In this document: piece by piece, positions 54,001 through 63,825 of the stretch
Numbering within the stretch: position 1 is the first letter of the stretch
How the letters are laid out: every line of letters starts with the position of its first letter
Assembly: GCA_019359035.1 (NCBI GenBank)
Contig: JAHHIC010000093.1
Span: 1-64,000, forward strand
Reading direction: 5' to 3'
Length of the DNA stretch: 64,000 bases
From: Scytonematopsis contorta HA4267-MV1
Lineage (GTDB): Bacteria > Cyanobacteriota > Cyanobacteriia > Cyanobacteriales > Nostocaceae
The notes under the pieces: generated by a model
Database searches by the model: none
Told to the model about the DNA's origin: nothing
What the model saw: only the letters and a program-made list of their open reading frames with translations
Made by a program: the position numbers and the translations under genes

Positions 54001-55007
54001 GCGCAAAAGTCTATAATCTCGATGGTGAAGAACTTCTTGCTCTTCCAAATGGAGTAAGTAGGGTAAGATTTAGTCCTGATAGTAAGCTGATTGTCACTAC
54101 ATCAGAAGACGGAACTGCACGACTATGGGATATTAAGGGAAAACAACTTTTTATTCTTCAACATCAAAATAAGGTTTTATTCTCTGAATTTAGCCCTGAT
54201 AATAATTTGATAATGACTATCTCAGAAGACGGTACTGCAAGCCTTTGGGATACTCAAGGTAAACAACTTATCGCCTTTCGAGACCCAGATGAATTTAAAA
54301 GTGCCGATTTTAGCCCTGACGGGAAGTGGATTATTACCACATCTGCATATGGGGCCACGCAAATCTGGGATATTAATGGAAAACAAGTTACTCTTCAAAA
54401 TCAAGATAAATTTGAAACTGGAAACTTTGATATTAGTTGTAAATTAATTGTTACTTCGGATGGGTCAGTAATTGCACAAGTCAGGGATGTAAGTAAAAAA
54501 CTTGTTTTTCTCGGAAAAAGCAATAGACGTGAAAATATCATATTCAGTCCTGATTGTAAGTTGATTATCAACGTATTTCAAAGCAGTAATATCGCCCAAG
54601 TGTGGAATGTAAATGGTGATAAAATTGGAATTATTCAGCATGAAAATAAAATTCCAAGTGCTAATTTTAGCCCTGATAGTAAGCTAATTATTACTACAAG
54701 TGAAGATAACATCGCACGAGTGTGGGACACATAAGGTAATATCGTAATAGCCCTCAAAGGACATCAAGGTAGTATAAACAGTGCAAAATTTAGCCTTGAT
54801 GGAAAAAGAATTGTGACATCATCTACCGATGGGACTGCTCGTGTATGGAATTTATCTGGTAAGCAATTAACTATCTTAGAAACTTCTCAACCATTATCTT
54901 CCCCGAAAGTTGAAGCTGACCGCTTACGAGATTTAGAATTTTATCCTCCTAATTGTGACGTAGCATTAGAGCCTTGGCAGAAAGCACAATCTGTTCAATA
55001 TCTTTAA
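51035..55007 (+). pseudogene. Secreted WD40-repeat protein, broken by a frameshift and a stop
   Basis: The first part (51035-53263, 742 aa) has a signal peptide (MRYRSLIRNGFIALLAFIFT, GAQ cleavage) and WD40 repeats of the form NFSPDGKLIVTASEDETARV, IWDISGKQ. At 53261 the frame breaks: the WD40 repeats continue in another frame as NNIVRLWDVHGKL (53262 onward) up to 54734. There a TAA (54732-54734) replaces a probable CAA (Gln) in WDTxGNIVIALKGHQG, and the same frame continues to 55007 with two more blades. About 1320 residues would result from the repaired gene. Any one part could form propellers, but the full protein cannot be made. Large WD40 proteins accompany caspase and CHAT genes in cyanobacteria. 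Confidence 0.75.
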
Positions 55008-55041
55008 TAGCTGGTTGCTGTAAGACGAAATTGTGGGGCCA

Positions 55042-55303
55042 TTATTCCGGTGCATTGTAACGAGAACGTAAATTGGCTCTAATTTGTGCCATAGCAGTCG
55101 GACCATCAACAACTTCACCTCGCTCAGACGCCTCCAATCTGAGCAACTTCAAGAAGCTCTTTTAATCTTCCTTGGTAAATATCTTCTTGCTGCTCCAAAA
55201 GCTTGAAAAGTGCGAGGATGACTTCGAGAGCATTCGCTGCCCTTACCGTTGGCTACTTGGTTGGTACTATAGCCTCAACTTCAGGTGGCAAAACGATTTG
55301 CAT
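55042..55303 (-). pseudogene. Degraded ParD-like antitoxin gene
   Basis: Minus strand from ATG 55303: MQIVLPPEVEAIV, then a stop (TAG) where the family continues, then in the same frame NALEVILALFKLLEQQEDIY and QGRLKELLEV. A frameshift near 55135 leads to EASERGEVVDGPTAMAQIRA and NLRSRYNAPE with the final stop at 55042. The mixture of one stop and one frameshift in a recognisable ribbon-helix-helix antitoxin shows a dead toxin-antitoxin unit. No toxin partner was seen beside it. Confidence 0.65.
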
Positions 55304-55375
55304 AGGGTTTTGTGGCAGAAAGATTAAGTACATTCTAACCAATCATGACTTTATTTGATGTGGTTTAGTAACTAA

Positions 55376-55547
55376 CTATGGTAATTTTATATCCCACAGT
55401 AGAAATTTAGGGCTGTCTGCTCCAATGAGATTGTTGGCCATCACCAAAAGACAATTTTGTTTTTGAGGTAGCAACTGTAGTAACTTGATATCTATAAAGC
55501 CTGAAATGCTTATTGGATAAATATCTGAGCAGTTACTATCTTTGAAT
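55376..55547 (-). pseudogene. Unidentified gene fragment
   Basis: A frame without start reads SDIYPISISGFIDIKLLQLL, then PQKQNCLLVMANNLIGADSP and KFLLWDIKLP before the stop. It has protein-like composition and hydrophobic patterning. It may be the end of a lost gene between the antitoxin remnant and the helicase. The family is unknown. Confidence 0.35.
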
Positions 55548-55568
55548 CATAATTAACTTGTATTACCT

Positions 55569-57162
55569 TCACCAAGTGTAATCATCGAGTTTATCGCAGT
55601 TACTACCATATTCTGGAGCTTTATAATCTCCTTCATGCAGTAACTCAAAACTGTTAATCCGGTCTAAAAGTAAGCTAACTGGTATTTCCACACAACTGCG
55701 AGTTACCATTTCTGGTGGTGTTGGTGCTACTATTTCCCCATTAGCATCTGCCCTCACATTTACCTTTAACCTCCCGTAAGTTACCGACGAGTCTTTATCC
55801 AAGTGGAACTTTTGCTTACTGTACGTCTTACCCCCAGCCTTCTCAATTTGCTGACGAATCATTTTTTGACTGTACGGTAACTGATTTTTAAAATAACGCG
55901 ACATCAAAGACCAAACACCATGCAAGTAAACTGCCAGTGATTTGTAATTTCGATTTTCTTTGTTGCCATCCTCCGTAATTAAGCGACAATTCCACTCGCC
56001 AATTTCGGTTTGCGTTCGCGTAGCGGCGGCTTCCGCATCGCAGTATTAAAAGCCTTTCGATAAAATCATCCAGCGAAGATTTCTTAGATTCGTCCTCATT
56101 AGCTTCTCCACACAGTAAAGAAAGATATTGCCAAACTTCCGCCTCCGACACAGCACCAGAAAGTTCCGCCAAGCGAAAAGCGTAGTAACCAACCAGCGCT
56201 AAAGAGGAAGCCAATCTGGCGTGTGCCTTCGGTAGTTTTGTAATCAGCCGCGATTCTAAATCTTTAACAAGATGTTGAGGATAACCAAATTTAACCAACT
56301 CAGGTAAAACACAAGAACAGAGACGCGAAGCAGAGTGTAATTCTGGAAAAGCCGCTGGATTAGGAGTTTCTTCAAACAGCAAGCGAATCAACCGGGACAA
56401 GGTAATCGAGTCATCATCCGCTATCGAATAATTAGAAGCAACCATAAAAGGACTGTGGGGGTCTTGGTTATTTTCCCGTACAAAACGCGAACCGCCACCA
56501 TACTGCGTCTTGACTTGCTGACAAACCCAATCAATTTGAGCTTTATCTGGGTCATCAAGGAACTGCGTTAACCCACCCATAAGTTTAAATCGCTCATGGT
56601 AAGCACTTTCAGAAGTTTTGTGCAGCTTCGCTCGATGGTCTAAACCTAATAATGAAAGTGCAGTAACTGCTGCAATTGTTTTTCCTGTTCCCGCATCACC
56701 GTAAAGCCCCAAAACCGGGAAAAAACCTTCTTCTTCTTGGATTTCGTCGTAAAAAAGACCAGCGATGGTAAAAGCCATTGTAAAGAAGGCTGGCATAAAC
56801 CCTGCTTCTCCAAAAAAGTTCCGCATCGCGGATACCAAGCGTTTCAAAACTTCTGGCTCTTGCTGTTGGTTAATTTTGGGAAGGGGAATTTTTTCTTTTG
56901 CAATCAGAGCATGGTTAAAAACCCAACCTGACTCAGACTCTGTAATAAACCTTCCATCAGCAGAAATTTGACAATCAGGAAAAACCCAAGTTCCATCAGC
57001 TTGTCTGCCGATACGTTCGGATAATTTATATACTTTACCTCCCCGCGCTCGGTAAGCAGCTAACTCTTTGTGTAAGTATTTATGTAGTTCTTCTTGCTTT
57101 AGCTTGTTGACCAAGTAAACCTTTCCAGTAGAGCGTGCCAAACAATTAATAAAATCTGTCAC
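55569..57162 (-). pseudogene. DUF927-like plasmid helicase, frameshifted by a small repeat
   Basis: The first part (55888-57162, GTG start, 424 aa) has a Walker A LGLYGDAGTGKTIAAVTALS near residue 150 and QFLDDPDKAQIDWV as Walker B-like, as in DUF927 helicases of mobile elements. At 56011-56043 an inserted repeat (TGCGTTCGCGTAGCGGCGGC on the plus strand) adds RCGSRRYANANRN and shifts the frame; the original frame goes on as EIGEWNCRLITEDGNKENRN and YKSLAVYLHGVWSLMSRYFK down to 55569 (HEGDYKAPEYGSNCDKLDDY). The N terminus also looks cut: it starts next to a methyltransferase remnant. So the gene is damaged at two places. Confidence 0.65.
56011..56043. repeat. Small dispersed repeat inserted in the DUF927-like gene
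   Basis: Plus strand TGCGTTCGCGTAGCGGCGGC followed by TTCCGCATCGCAG. The motif GCGTTCGCGTAGCG belongs to small dispersed repeats well known in Nostoc-type genomes. The insertion is about 31-33 bp, not a multiple of three, and explains the frameshift. Confidence 0.6.
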
Positions 57163-57169
57163 CTTATGC

Positions 57170-57376
57170 AGTCACGGCAAACGCAAACCATCAAGCTCTT
57201 TTGTGTAGTGAAACTCTGCTAGCTCCGTTAGGTTGAACCAACGAATTTGAGCAAAGGTCTAGGTCTATTACGCCGTTATAAAACTTAATCACATCATTAA
57301 TTATTTGAATGGGCGTGTAATATGCATTACTATTGCTGCTGTGAAGAACCTTATCCATGTTGTTAGAGTCTAACAT
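57170..57376 (-). pseudogene. Remnant of an N6-adenine methyltransferase
   Basis: From ATG 57376 the frame reads NSNAYYTPIQIINDVIKFYN and GVIDLDLCSNSLVQPNGASR, matching WYTPPNIIQLV and GGIDLDPCADD in the intact enzyme at 62683-63825. A frameshift follows: AEFHYTKELDGLRLP in the next frame equals the AKTHYTAMDNGLIREW segment. The catalytic NPPY part is absent. It ends at the truncated helicase gene, so a deletion joined two broken genes here. Confidence 0.65.
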
Positions 57377-57461
57377 CTAACATTGGTCTAACAAAATTCT
57401 ACACTTGGGTAAAATAGAGGGTTAGTTTTGACCGGATAAATTCCCTGGAGGTACTAATAAC

Positions 57462-57493
57462 AATTATCACTGCGGATAACCGTAGTGATAATT
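57462..57493 (-). terminator. Strong hairpin after the ParB-like gene
   Basis: AATTATCACTGCGG, loop ATAA, CCGTAGTGATAATT: a 14-bp stem with one mismatch, 20 bp downstream of the ParB-like stop at 57514. The bases after it on the minus strand are GTTATT, a weak T-run. A transcription terminator is likely. Confidence 0.55.
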
Positions 57494-57513
57494 TTGCGAA
57501 TATTGCAGACCAT

Positions 57514-58734
57514 TTAGTTATTAACTTTCGAGTATCGCTGCTCGACATAAGAAAGATATTCCAATTCTGTTGGTGTGAAAACAACAGGTTGGTCTAGCAA
57601 ATCAAGAAAACTTACTTCAAATGGGTCGAGGCTAAATTGTCTCAACCTCTCCAAGCGCTTCTTCACCTCAAGTAACTCTGGTTCTGACTCAATTGATACA
57701 ATTTCTACCTGCTTGTGATTGAGCGTGTAGTAATTCATTGTCATCCTTTGGACATCGCGCACCCAAACTTGGACGGTACTCGGTCCAACTGATTTAATTC
57801 TTCCCAAACGACCATTAATTCTACTGTTGCTAGGTACATTAATTCTGACTAACCCAGCAGTTACTAGTTTCAAGTGAGGTGCTAATTGAGGTTTATACGC
57901 ATCAAATGGCTGGTCCATATCTAAATCCTTCAAATAAATTAACTCGCGATTTCCATTATCCAGCTGCACAATTGCTGATTCAGGATTGGGATAATGAACA
58001 ATTGTGCCCGACAAAGAAGCAAATAAAGGATGACTATCTTTTACGGTAACGCGCTTCGTATCAGCTACAGACAGTTGCTTTTTACCAATTTTGCTTGTAT
58101 TTATGGTGTATTCCTTACCCCCTCGTCTGGCTTTCCTTTCTTTGTAAAGTTTTGTATCTAAGGAATTTCCATAGATAGACTCGTCAGAATTGTAAAGTTT
58201 TGTATCTGCGGAATTTCCATAGATAGACTCGTCCGAATTGCTAAGTTTCGTATCTGCGGAATTTCCAGAAACTTCATAGATAGATTTTCGCCATGCAGCA
58301 ACTGTTTTATCACTAACTTTACAATGTCGTGCGATTTCTTTATCACTCCACAAGCTCCACTGTGGGTCATTTAACAAAATCATAATGGCTTGTTGCTTAT
58401 CTTTTCGGCTACGAGGTAAAGCTGGTTTATTATCAGCGTTCGCCCCCACCGAATGAAGTACAGCATCTCGTAGCGACCCTGAATAAACAAAACAAGCAAT
58501 AGAATCTTCTTCTAAATTCCGATGTGCGTGCCATCTATGATACCCATCAGCTAACCAATATGAACTATCTGAGTCTTGAAATACAACCACTGGGTCAAGT
58601 TTTTCACCCGACAGCATTTGTTGTTCGAGTACTTTGACGTGTCTCCAATCGATAGCTACTCGTGGTTGGGTTCCACCGTCACGACGAATATCATCAAGCA
58701 AAATCAACTGCTCTACTGGATTTTGAGTCAACAT
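57514..58734 (-). CDS. ParB-like nuclease-fold DNA-binding protein
   Basis: 406 residues. The N-terminal ParB-like domain (about 1-110) has WRHVKVLEQQMLSGEKLDPV and YWLADGYHRWHAHRNL. A helix-turn-helix at about 130-155 (WSDKEIARHCKVSDKTVAAW) follows. At about 155-195 are tandem 16-residue repeats SIYGNSADTKLxNSDE, coded by a 48-bp repeat. The C-terminal half (GGKEYTINTSKIGKKQLSVA to the end) is beta-rich with SGTIVHYPNPESAIVQLDNG. It is probably a plasmid regulator or replication accessory, not the segregation ParB at 19740. It lies 30 bp after the primase gene, so the two are an operon. Confidence 0.72.
   Translation of the reverse strand: MLTQNPVEQLILLDDIRRDGGTQPRVAIDWRHVKVLEQQMLSGEKLDPVVVFQDSDSSYWLADGYHRWHAHRNLEEDSIACFVYSGSLRDAVLHSVGANADNKPALPRSRKDKQQAIMILLNDPQWSLWSDKEIARHCKVSDKTVAAWRKSIYEVSGNSADTKLSNSDESIYGNSADTKLYNSDESIYGNSLDTKLYKERKARRGGKEYTINTSKIGKKQLSVADTKRVTVKDSHPLFASLSGTIVHYPNPESAIVQLDNGNRELIYLKDLDMDQPFDAYKPQLAPHLKLVTAGLVRINVPSNSRINGRLGRIKSVGPSTVQVWVRDVQRMTMNYYTLNHKQVEIVSIESEPELLEVKKRLERLRQFSLDPFEVSFLDLLDQPVVFTPTELEYLSYVEQRYSKVNN
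58147..58275 (-). repeat. 48-bp tandem repeats in the ParB-like gene
   Basis: About 2.7 copies; each contains AAGTTTTGTATCTGCGGAAT followed by TTCCATAGATAGACTCGTC on the plus strand. The same AAGTTTTGTATCT core with CGGAATTTCCATAGAT is found at 6840-6870, upstream of the transfer operon. Confidence 0.7.
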
Positions 58735-58764
58735 GCCAATTCTTCACTTTTATGCAACGTGTGA

Positions 58765-61700
58765 TTAATCTTGAATTTTTCGCAAATCTTGGGGGTCTAA
58801 CCAAGTAGTTAAATAGCCACTATCGCTACGACAAGTCACTTTTTTGTATTTTACTTCTGTGACTTCAAGTAACTGATTGCTATACTCTTGCTCTAATGTA
58901 GGGTTGTTTCCTACATACCTACATTTTTCACCCTTCTGAAAATTTGGTTCGGGTGCTAAATAATCCATCAAGCTCTTGAATTCATTAATATTTTGTCGCT
59001 CTTGTGAATTGTTAGAGTCATCAGATGCATTCGATAAGTCTACTTGTCGATTTTGTTGATGTTTTGTCGAAGTGATTTCGACATCTGGAACCTTTGCTAT
59101 TTCTTCGTTGTCGAGATTCTGTCCATTTGCCGATGACTGTAGAGAACCACCACAATCATTGTTTTCATTTGGTTGGTCATCTTCAAAAGAACTAACATCT
59201 ATTTCTTCTACTACATCCGATGGTGAACCCAACAGTCGGCAAATCGGCACTTGTGCTTCAATGCTTGTTATATCAATACTTTCAGGTTGCCGAATATCTA
59301 TCGGCACTTTACCCTGAATATCGGCAAATATGTCTTCTACCGGTGATGGTTTACTTTCGTTCAACAAAGAAAATTTCAACTTTTTACCAGCACCACTGAC
59401 AATACCTCTACCTAGTCGCTCCAACTGACGAAACCAGTCGCGGATTTGCTCGCATGAAGTTTTTACTTCTTTGCCATTTAGTTTGACTTTATCAGGAAAA
59501 CCTTTTGCTATTTCTCGTGCTGTTAACCAAGCTTGGTCAGCATTTTTTTGACAAATAGCTATTATTCTCGACAAGTGGTAAGGTAATTCCTGCGAGTCAA
59601 ATTGACTATATAAAACTAATGCTTGACTCAAGTAAAAGCTTGTCGCCTTAACAGCTGCTTTCATTGTCTCCAAGTCAATCAATGGTGGAACAGACTCGCC
59701 ATTGAAAGCATATTTAATTACATGTAGGTTGAGAGCAATCTTACCGATATACCCTGCTGCTTTACCGTAAATATTGCTCAAACCAGGATGGTTCGTGTTT
59801 TCATATTTACGTTCCAGGACATTGTAGACCTGTAAGAAGTAACTTTTAGCTAGGGGTGTCAGTAAGTATTTCTGTGGGGGTAAATTATCAATGCGCTGGT
59901 ACAAATCAGCAAGCATTGGCGTCAGTTCAGGGGACAGACCATCCGACATCAAAGTGCAACCTGATTTTGGTTGAATTACATATAAAAAACGTGCCCATTT
60001 ACCATTCGGGTCTTTACAGTCGCTCATTAATTTCCCTAAAACATCTGGTTGAATGCAACCAAAAATTCCCAACAACACATTCTTAATATTCACTCGCGGA
60101 CCGCTAGCTCTGAGAACAACAGCCCCATCACCGTTGTAATAGCTCAGAAGACTCTCTTCATCCCCACCGCGACCCGAACGATAAGCGTTTTCTGACTTAA
60201 ATACAGAAGCTAGTTCATCAGCAGCCCACAATATACCCTTGTCTGGGAATTTCTGCACTTGTGCAACTAGTCCCTCACCAGTAGTTTCGTTAAACCATAA
60301 CAACCGTTGTGGAGGTTTTTGAGGTTCGCCATCAGGAAATTGTTCTGCGCGCTCTTTTTTATCAAGAGACTCGTACAAAAGCAGTTGTTCTTTATATTCG
60401 GCTAGTTGTAGTTCGTATTCTGCATCTATTTTCTCTCGTAAAACCGACAATGGTCCAGTGACCATCGCTTTGTAAACAGGAGTTTTCTTTTGGCTCGATT
60501 GAGCAACTGTTGCAGCAAAGATGTTGGGCGAAAGTTCAAAATCAGTTTTATTGATTAGTCGAATTCTTGTCTGGGCGTTGTGTAGTGACGACACTGTAGC
60601 TAACAACGCTGTGAAATAAACTTCAGGACGTAAGTTTAAATGGCTTGCTAGTTGCTTGATAGTCAGAGCGAGACTTTTTGGCAAAGCATCCTCAATATCA
60701 AAGCGGTGTTGACTGGCGCTCACAATTTTTTCCACAGACTCTAGCAACGACGATTGCAGCTCCAAGTTTTGGCTCTCTTGACGACACTCGTTAGTTAGAC
60801 GCTCAATTAACCTTTCTGGGAAACCAGTACTTTTTGCAATCTCGTTTAATCTCACATACAAATGTTTCTTGGGGAGTTCAAGAGCAACTAGTTCTTCTAT
60901 TTGAGCAAGTAACTCATCACTAGTAACAGTCTTCGCGCTCTGGTTCCTAGCTCTGGAATACGCCGAACTTTTGAGATAGTTCCGCCAATACCAACCACGA
61001 ATGCAGTTGTTTACTCCTTCATCAGAGCAACTGGGGTCTTGTTTTGAATTTTGGGCAGATTTCCAAATGTAGTCGAATTGATTTTTCGGTTTATCGTCAT
61101 GCAAACCAACTTTCTCGCACCAATCCCACAAGATTTGGTAAGGGTCGCCATCGAATTGTTGTCCAATACGCTGCAAATATTCGGCAGTGCCAATTAAATC
61201 CCGAGCTAGCATCGCCGCCGTATCGTTACGTCCCCCTATCTTAACATCATGATTTTTGAGGATACTTCGCGTTAACTTCGACGTACACTCAATTAAGGGA
61301 ACGCGCTCTGGTACTGGAAGCTGGATGTCGCTATATTTATGTTGCGGCGCTTCTTGATTTAATATCAACTCAACTAACCAAGTGGGAGCAAGAGCTATTT
61401 CGCACTCGATAAAGTGAACCACCCATTTATACTCACCTGTCTCTGGGTGGACGCTGGGTGGTAAAACACTCGCACAACCATTCCAACGAAACTCTAAAAG
61501 TTGTGGCTTACCGTTTTCATTTTTGACTTTTGTGTCCAGCTTTAGAGTATTAAAGATTGGCCAATATTTTTGAGGAACTCTTAACAAGTACTGACAGCGC
61601 CCCTTTTTAGTCGAGCTAAAAGCAACTGTTTTTGGTAGACCGCCTAATTTTTGCAGCAATTCGTGAGCCGCATCCCCATCTGCATCGACAGCAAGCAACC

Positions 61701-61920
61701 CACCAGATAACTCCCCGCAAACTAAGGCAAACCCTTTGGCTTTACCCGATTTTATTTCAACAGAAATTTTTTCTCGTTTTTCCCCAAACAATTGCCAGTT
61801 ACTTTGATACAGTTTTTTATCCCCTGTAGTTGGTGTCAGCGACCAGCTAGCTGGAATTTTAGCGATCGCGCCTAACAAGCGCTGCTGTAAGGGCGAGTAA
61901 TTTTCATTTTCGGCGAACAT
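58765..61920 (-). CDS. Plasmid replication protein: primase-like domain + DUF3987
   Basis: 1051 residues. The N-terminal domain (about 15-185) resembles bifunctional primase/polymerase of archaeal-type: LVCGELSGGLLAVDADGDAA with metal-binding D residues, STKKGRCQYLLRVP, and WNGCASVLPPSVHPETGEYK. A linker is followed by a DUF3987 region (about 400-830) with DKGILWAADELASVFKSENA and LLGIFGCIQPDVLGKLMSDC, often found in plasmid and phage replication proteins. The C-terminal 200 residues are polar and low in motif content. The upstream 760 bp non-coding region (61921-62682) is the natural place for an origin. No damage was seen, so replication may still work. Confidence 0.78.
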   Translation of the reverse strand: MFAENENYSPLQQRLLGAIAKIPASWSLTPTTGDKKLYQSNWQLFGEKREKISVEIKSGKAKGFALVCGELSGGLLAVDADGDAAHELLQKLGGLPKTVAFSSTKKGRCQYLLRVPQKYWPIFNTLKLDTKVKNENGKPQLLEFRWNGCASVLPPSVHPETGEYKWVVHFIECEIALAPTWLVELILNQEAPQHKYSDIQLPVPERVPLIECTSKLTRSILKNHDVKIGGRNDTAAMLARDLIGTAEYLQRIGQQFDGDPYQILWDWCEKVGLHDDKPKNQFDYIWKSAQNSKQDPSCSDEGVNNCIRGWYWRNYLKSSAYSRARNQSAKTVTSDELLAQIEELVALELPKKHLYVRLNEIAKSTGFPERLIERLTNECRQESQNLELQSSLLESVEKIVSASQHRFDIEDALPKSLALTIKQLASHLNLRPEVYFTALLATVSSLHNAQTRIRLINKTDFELSPNIFAATVAQSSQKKTPVYKAMVTGPLSVLREKIDAEYELQLAEYKEQLLLYESLDKKERAEQFPDGEPQKPPQRLLWFNETTGEGLVAQVQKFPDKGILWAADELASVFKSENAYRSGRGGDEESLLSYYNGDGAVVLRASGPRVNIKNVLLGIFGCIQPDVLGKLMSDCKDPNGKWARFLYVIQPKSGCTLMSDGLSPELTPMLADLYQRIDNLPPQKYLLTPLAKSYFLQVYNVLERKYENTNHPGLSNIYGKAAGYIGKIALNLHVIKYAFNGESVPPLIDLETMKAAVKATSFYLSQALVLYSQFDSQELPYHLSRIIAICQKNADQAWLTAREIAKGFPDKVKLNGKEVKTSCEQIRDWFRQLERLGRGIVSGAGKKLKFSLLNESKPSPVEDIFADIQGKVPIDIRQPESIDITSIEAQVPICRLLGSPSDVVEEIDVSSFEDDQPNENNDCGGSLQSSANGQNLDNEEIAKVPDVEITSTKHQQNRQVDLSNASDDSNNSQERQNINEFKSLMDYLAPEPNFQKGEKCRYVGNNPTLEQEYSNQLLEVTEVKYKKVTCRSDSGYLTTWLDPQDLRKIQD

Positions 61921-62682
61921 AAAAAAATCTCCAAAAGTTTGTATCGGTTTACTTTGGAGCTGGTTCGCTGTAATTCACTTAGATTAATGCTGGCTGGCTC
62001 TTTTCTGTGAAAATTGCTGATTTCTAAGACAAAAACGCAAAAAATACAAAAATTTGCCTGATTTACCCCAGAAATTTTCCATGAAGAGTCTAGCCCACTA
62101 ATCACATTGTCGTGTACAATGTTGAGTGAACAACAGCGAAAGTCCGGCTAGCACTTAAGGTAAATCAAGTTTCTCAGGCTCTTATTACTTTAAGGGTTTG
62201 GACTGACGCTCCCAATCTTTAAAACTGAATAATTTAGCAATATCGGGTAGTTACATTTTGTGACTGCCCGATTTTGTGTAGACAGTTCAGTTTACAGATT
62301 GTTTAGTTTTGTCAGAATTTGACGGTTGGCGGGTTATGTACTGCAAACCACAAATTCTTCTGAAGTTATTTTAATGCGTTCTGGTGTTTTACGGTAGCTT
62401 TAAAAAAGAAAAAACATTTTTTGTTGAACATCAGCCGCTTAATTCATTAGCCTTTGGGCTGTTTTAAGTAAAAAGTATCACCAGATAAAACCCAATAATT
62501 TACTGGTCTTTTGTTGCAAAGCTGATGCCAAGAGTATTGCAGGCATGACGAAATAAACGATGATTTGCGCTAATTATGACGTCTGGCAACAAAGATGCTC
62601 TGCAATAACCAAAGAGCTATGGTAAAACAATTACTACTATTCCCTAGGAGGGAGTAATGCCCATCATACGCCTAATTTTTGA
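61921..62682. other. Non-coding region upstream of the replication gene, candidate origin
   Basis: About 760 bp without a supported gene. It has short inverted repeats, CATTGT-CGTG-TACAATG at 62105-62121 and others, AT-rich stretches (62330-62480) and several TTTTGT runs. I see no clear iteron array or DnaA box series, so calling it an origin is inference from the gene order (primase gene begins at its edge). Confidence 0.35.
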
Positions 62683-63825
62683 TTAAATTTTTTTAATTCC
62701 TCTCACTCCTAAAACTTCTAAAATCTCCTTGACAGGAACCTTCTGTGCATCCAAATCTTCAACCTGAGAAAGTAATTCTTTTGGTATGTACCGACTCTTT
62801 TTCATCAGGCGTTTCCCGGATGACCAAATCTCATAATGATAGTAAGCTTGACGATAACCCTTTCCATTTTTGGTAATAATCCGCCGATAAATACTCCCAC
62901 TCCCCAATCCTTTGCGCCGTCTATTATCTCTAGTAGTATGACTAGGAATACTTTGTGTATCTTGTAACAGTGAATCTGTAGTTTTTGCAATCCCTAGCAA
63001 TGCCAATATTTCTATGACAGGGCGCTTCTGTGATAAAGCTTGTTGGATTGCTGCAAGTTTAGTTTTTGGAATATATTTGCTTCGTTTCCTCCCACATTCT
63101 TTCCACTGGTAATAAGCTTGGGGGTAATCCTTGCCATTGTTAGTCTGAATGCGCCAATAAATCGAACCGCTACCTTTTTGTAAAAGCCTTTTTTTACTAG
63201 GGGATATTTGATTACTAGGGTGATTACTAGGGATATTGTCAACATCCCCTAGTAATCCTCTAAATGCTTTGGCTAACGGTAGCTTCACCACACCGTAAGA
63301 CTCAAATATTTCCTGAAAGTAATGCGGATTCTCCCCCCAGTAAATCAATAGATGAGATTGGCGAGCAGAATTTTTGGGTTGATAACTTTCATCCAGAAAC
63401 TTAATCCTACCTTTCCAGAAACAGACTGGTTGCACAGAAAGAACTGGAGATAACCAATTAGTATCGGTTGCGGCACTTACCAAAGCGATTGCTGACTTTA
63501 CCCGTCCAGTTTCCAACTCTAGAAGTAGTTTCGACATCCAAACTCCAGGACACGAATATGGAGGATTCATAAAAACTCTCCCTCCCCACTCTCGAATTAA
63601 GCCATTATCCATAGCTGTGTAATGGGTTTTTGCCGGAACATTCTTGCCATCATCCGCGCATGGGTCAAGGTCAATCCCTCCAAGTACTTTCGCCACCAAT
63701 TGAATAATATTTGGCGGAGTGTACCAGCAATCCGAGTTTTTCTTCGTAGGAAAACTCAAACTTGAGTAGTTATCACGTGCAATACTTTGTAATTTAGGTT
63801 TTATGGAGTGTATCATCATCGGCAA
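62683..63825 (-). CDS. Phage-type N6-adenine DNA methyltransferase with C-terminal repeats
   Basis: 380 residues. The methyltransferase part (about 30-185) has DCWYTPPNIIQLVAKVLGGI, DLDPCADD, GGRVFMNPPYSCPGVWMSKL (catalytic NPPY) and CFWKGRIKFL. This is the Dam-like family found in phages and plasmids. Two copies of a short C-terminal domain follow (about 215-280 and 305-375): GSIYWRIQTNNGKDYPQAYY and GSIYRRIITKNGKGYRQAYY, each ending in a helical VIEILALLG or VKEILEVLG. Such repeats occur on cyanobacterial plasmid proteins; their role is not known. It would modify adenine in a specific site and may protect or mark the element. The ATG at 63825 or 63816 is equally plausible. Confidence 0.82.
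   Translation of the reverse strand: MPMMIHSIKPKLQSIARDNYSSLSFPTKKNSDCWYTPPNIIQLVAKVLGGIDLDPCADDGKNVPAKTHYTAMDNGLIREWGGRVFMNPPYSCPGVWMSKLLLELETGRVKSAIALVSAATDTNWLSPVLSVQPVCFWKGRIKFLDESYQPKNSARQSHLLIYWGENPHYFQEIFESYGVVKLPLAKAFRGLLGDVDNIPSNHPSNQISPSKKRLLQKGSGSIYWRIQTNNGKDYPQAYYQWKECGRKRSKYIPKTKLAAIQQALSQKRPVIEILALLGIAKTTDSLLQDTQSIPSHTTRDNRRRKGLGSGSIYRRIITKNGKGYRQAYYHYEIWSSGKRLMKKSRYIPKELLSQVEDLDAQKVPVKEILEVLGVRGIKKI

Noticed and set aside
57514-58734. Second segregation ParB
   Set aside because: It has a ParB-like fold but lacks a ParA neighbour and the typical ParB C terminus; it belongs with the replication gene, so I describe it as a ParB-like regulator.
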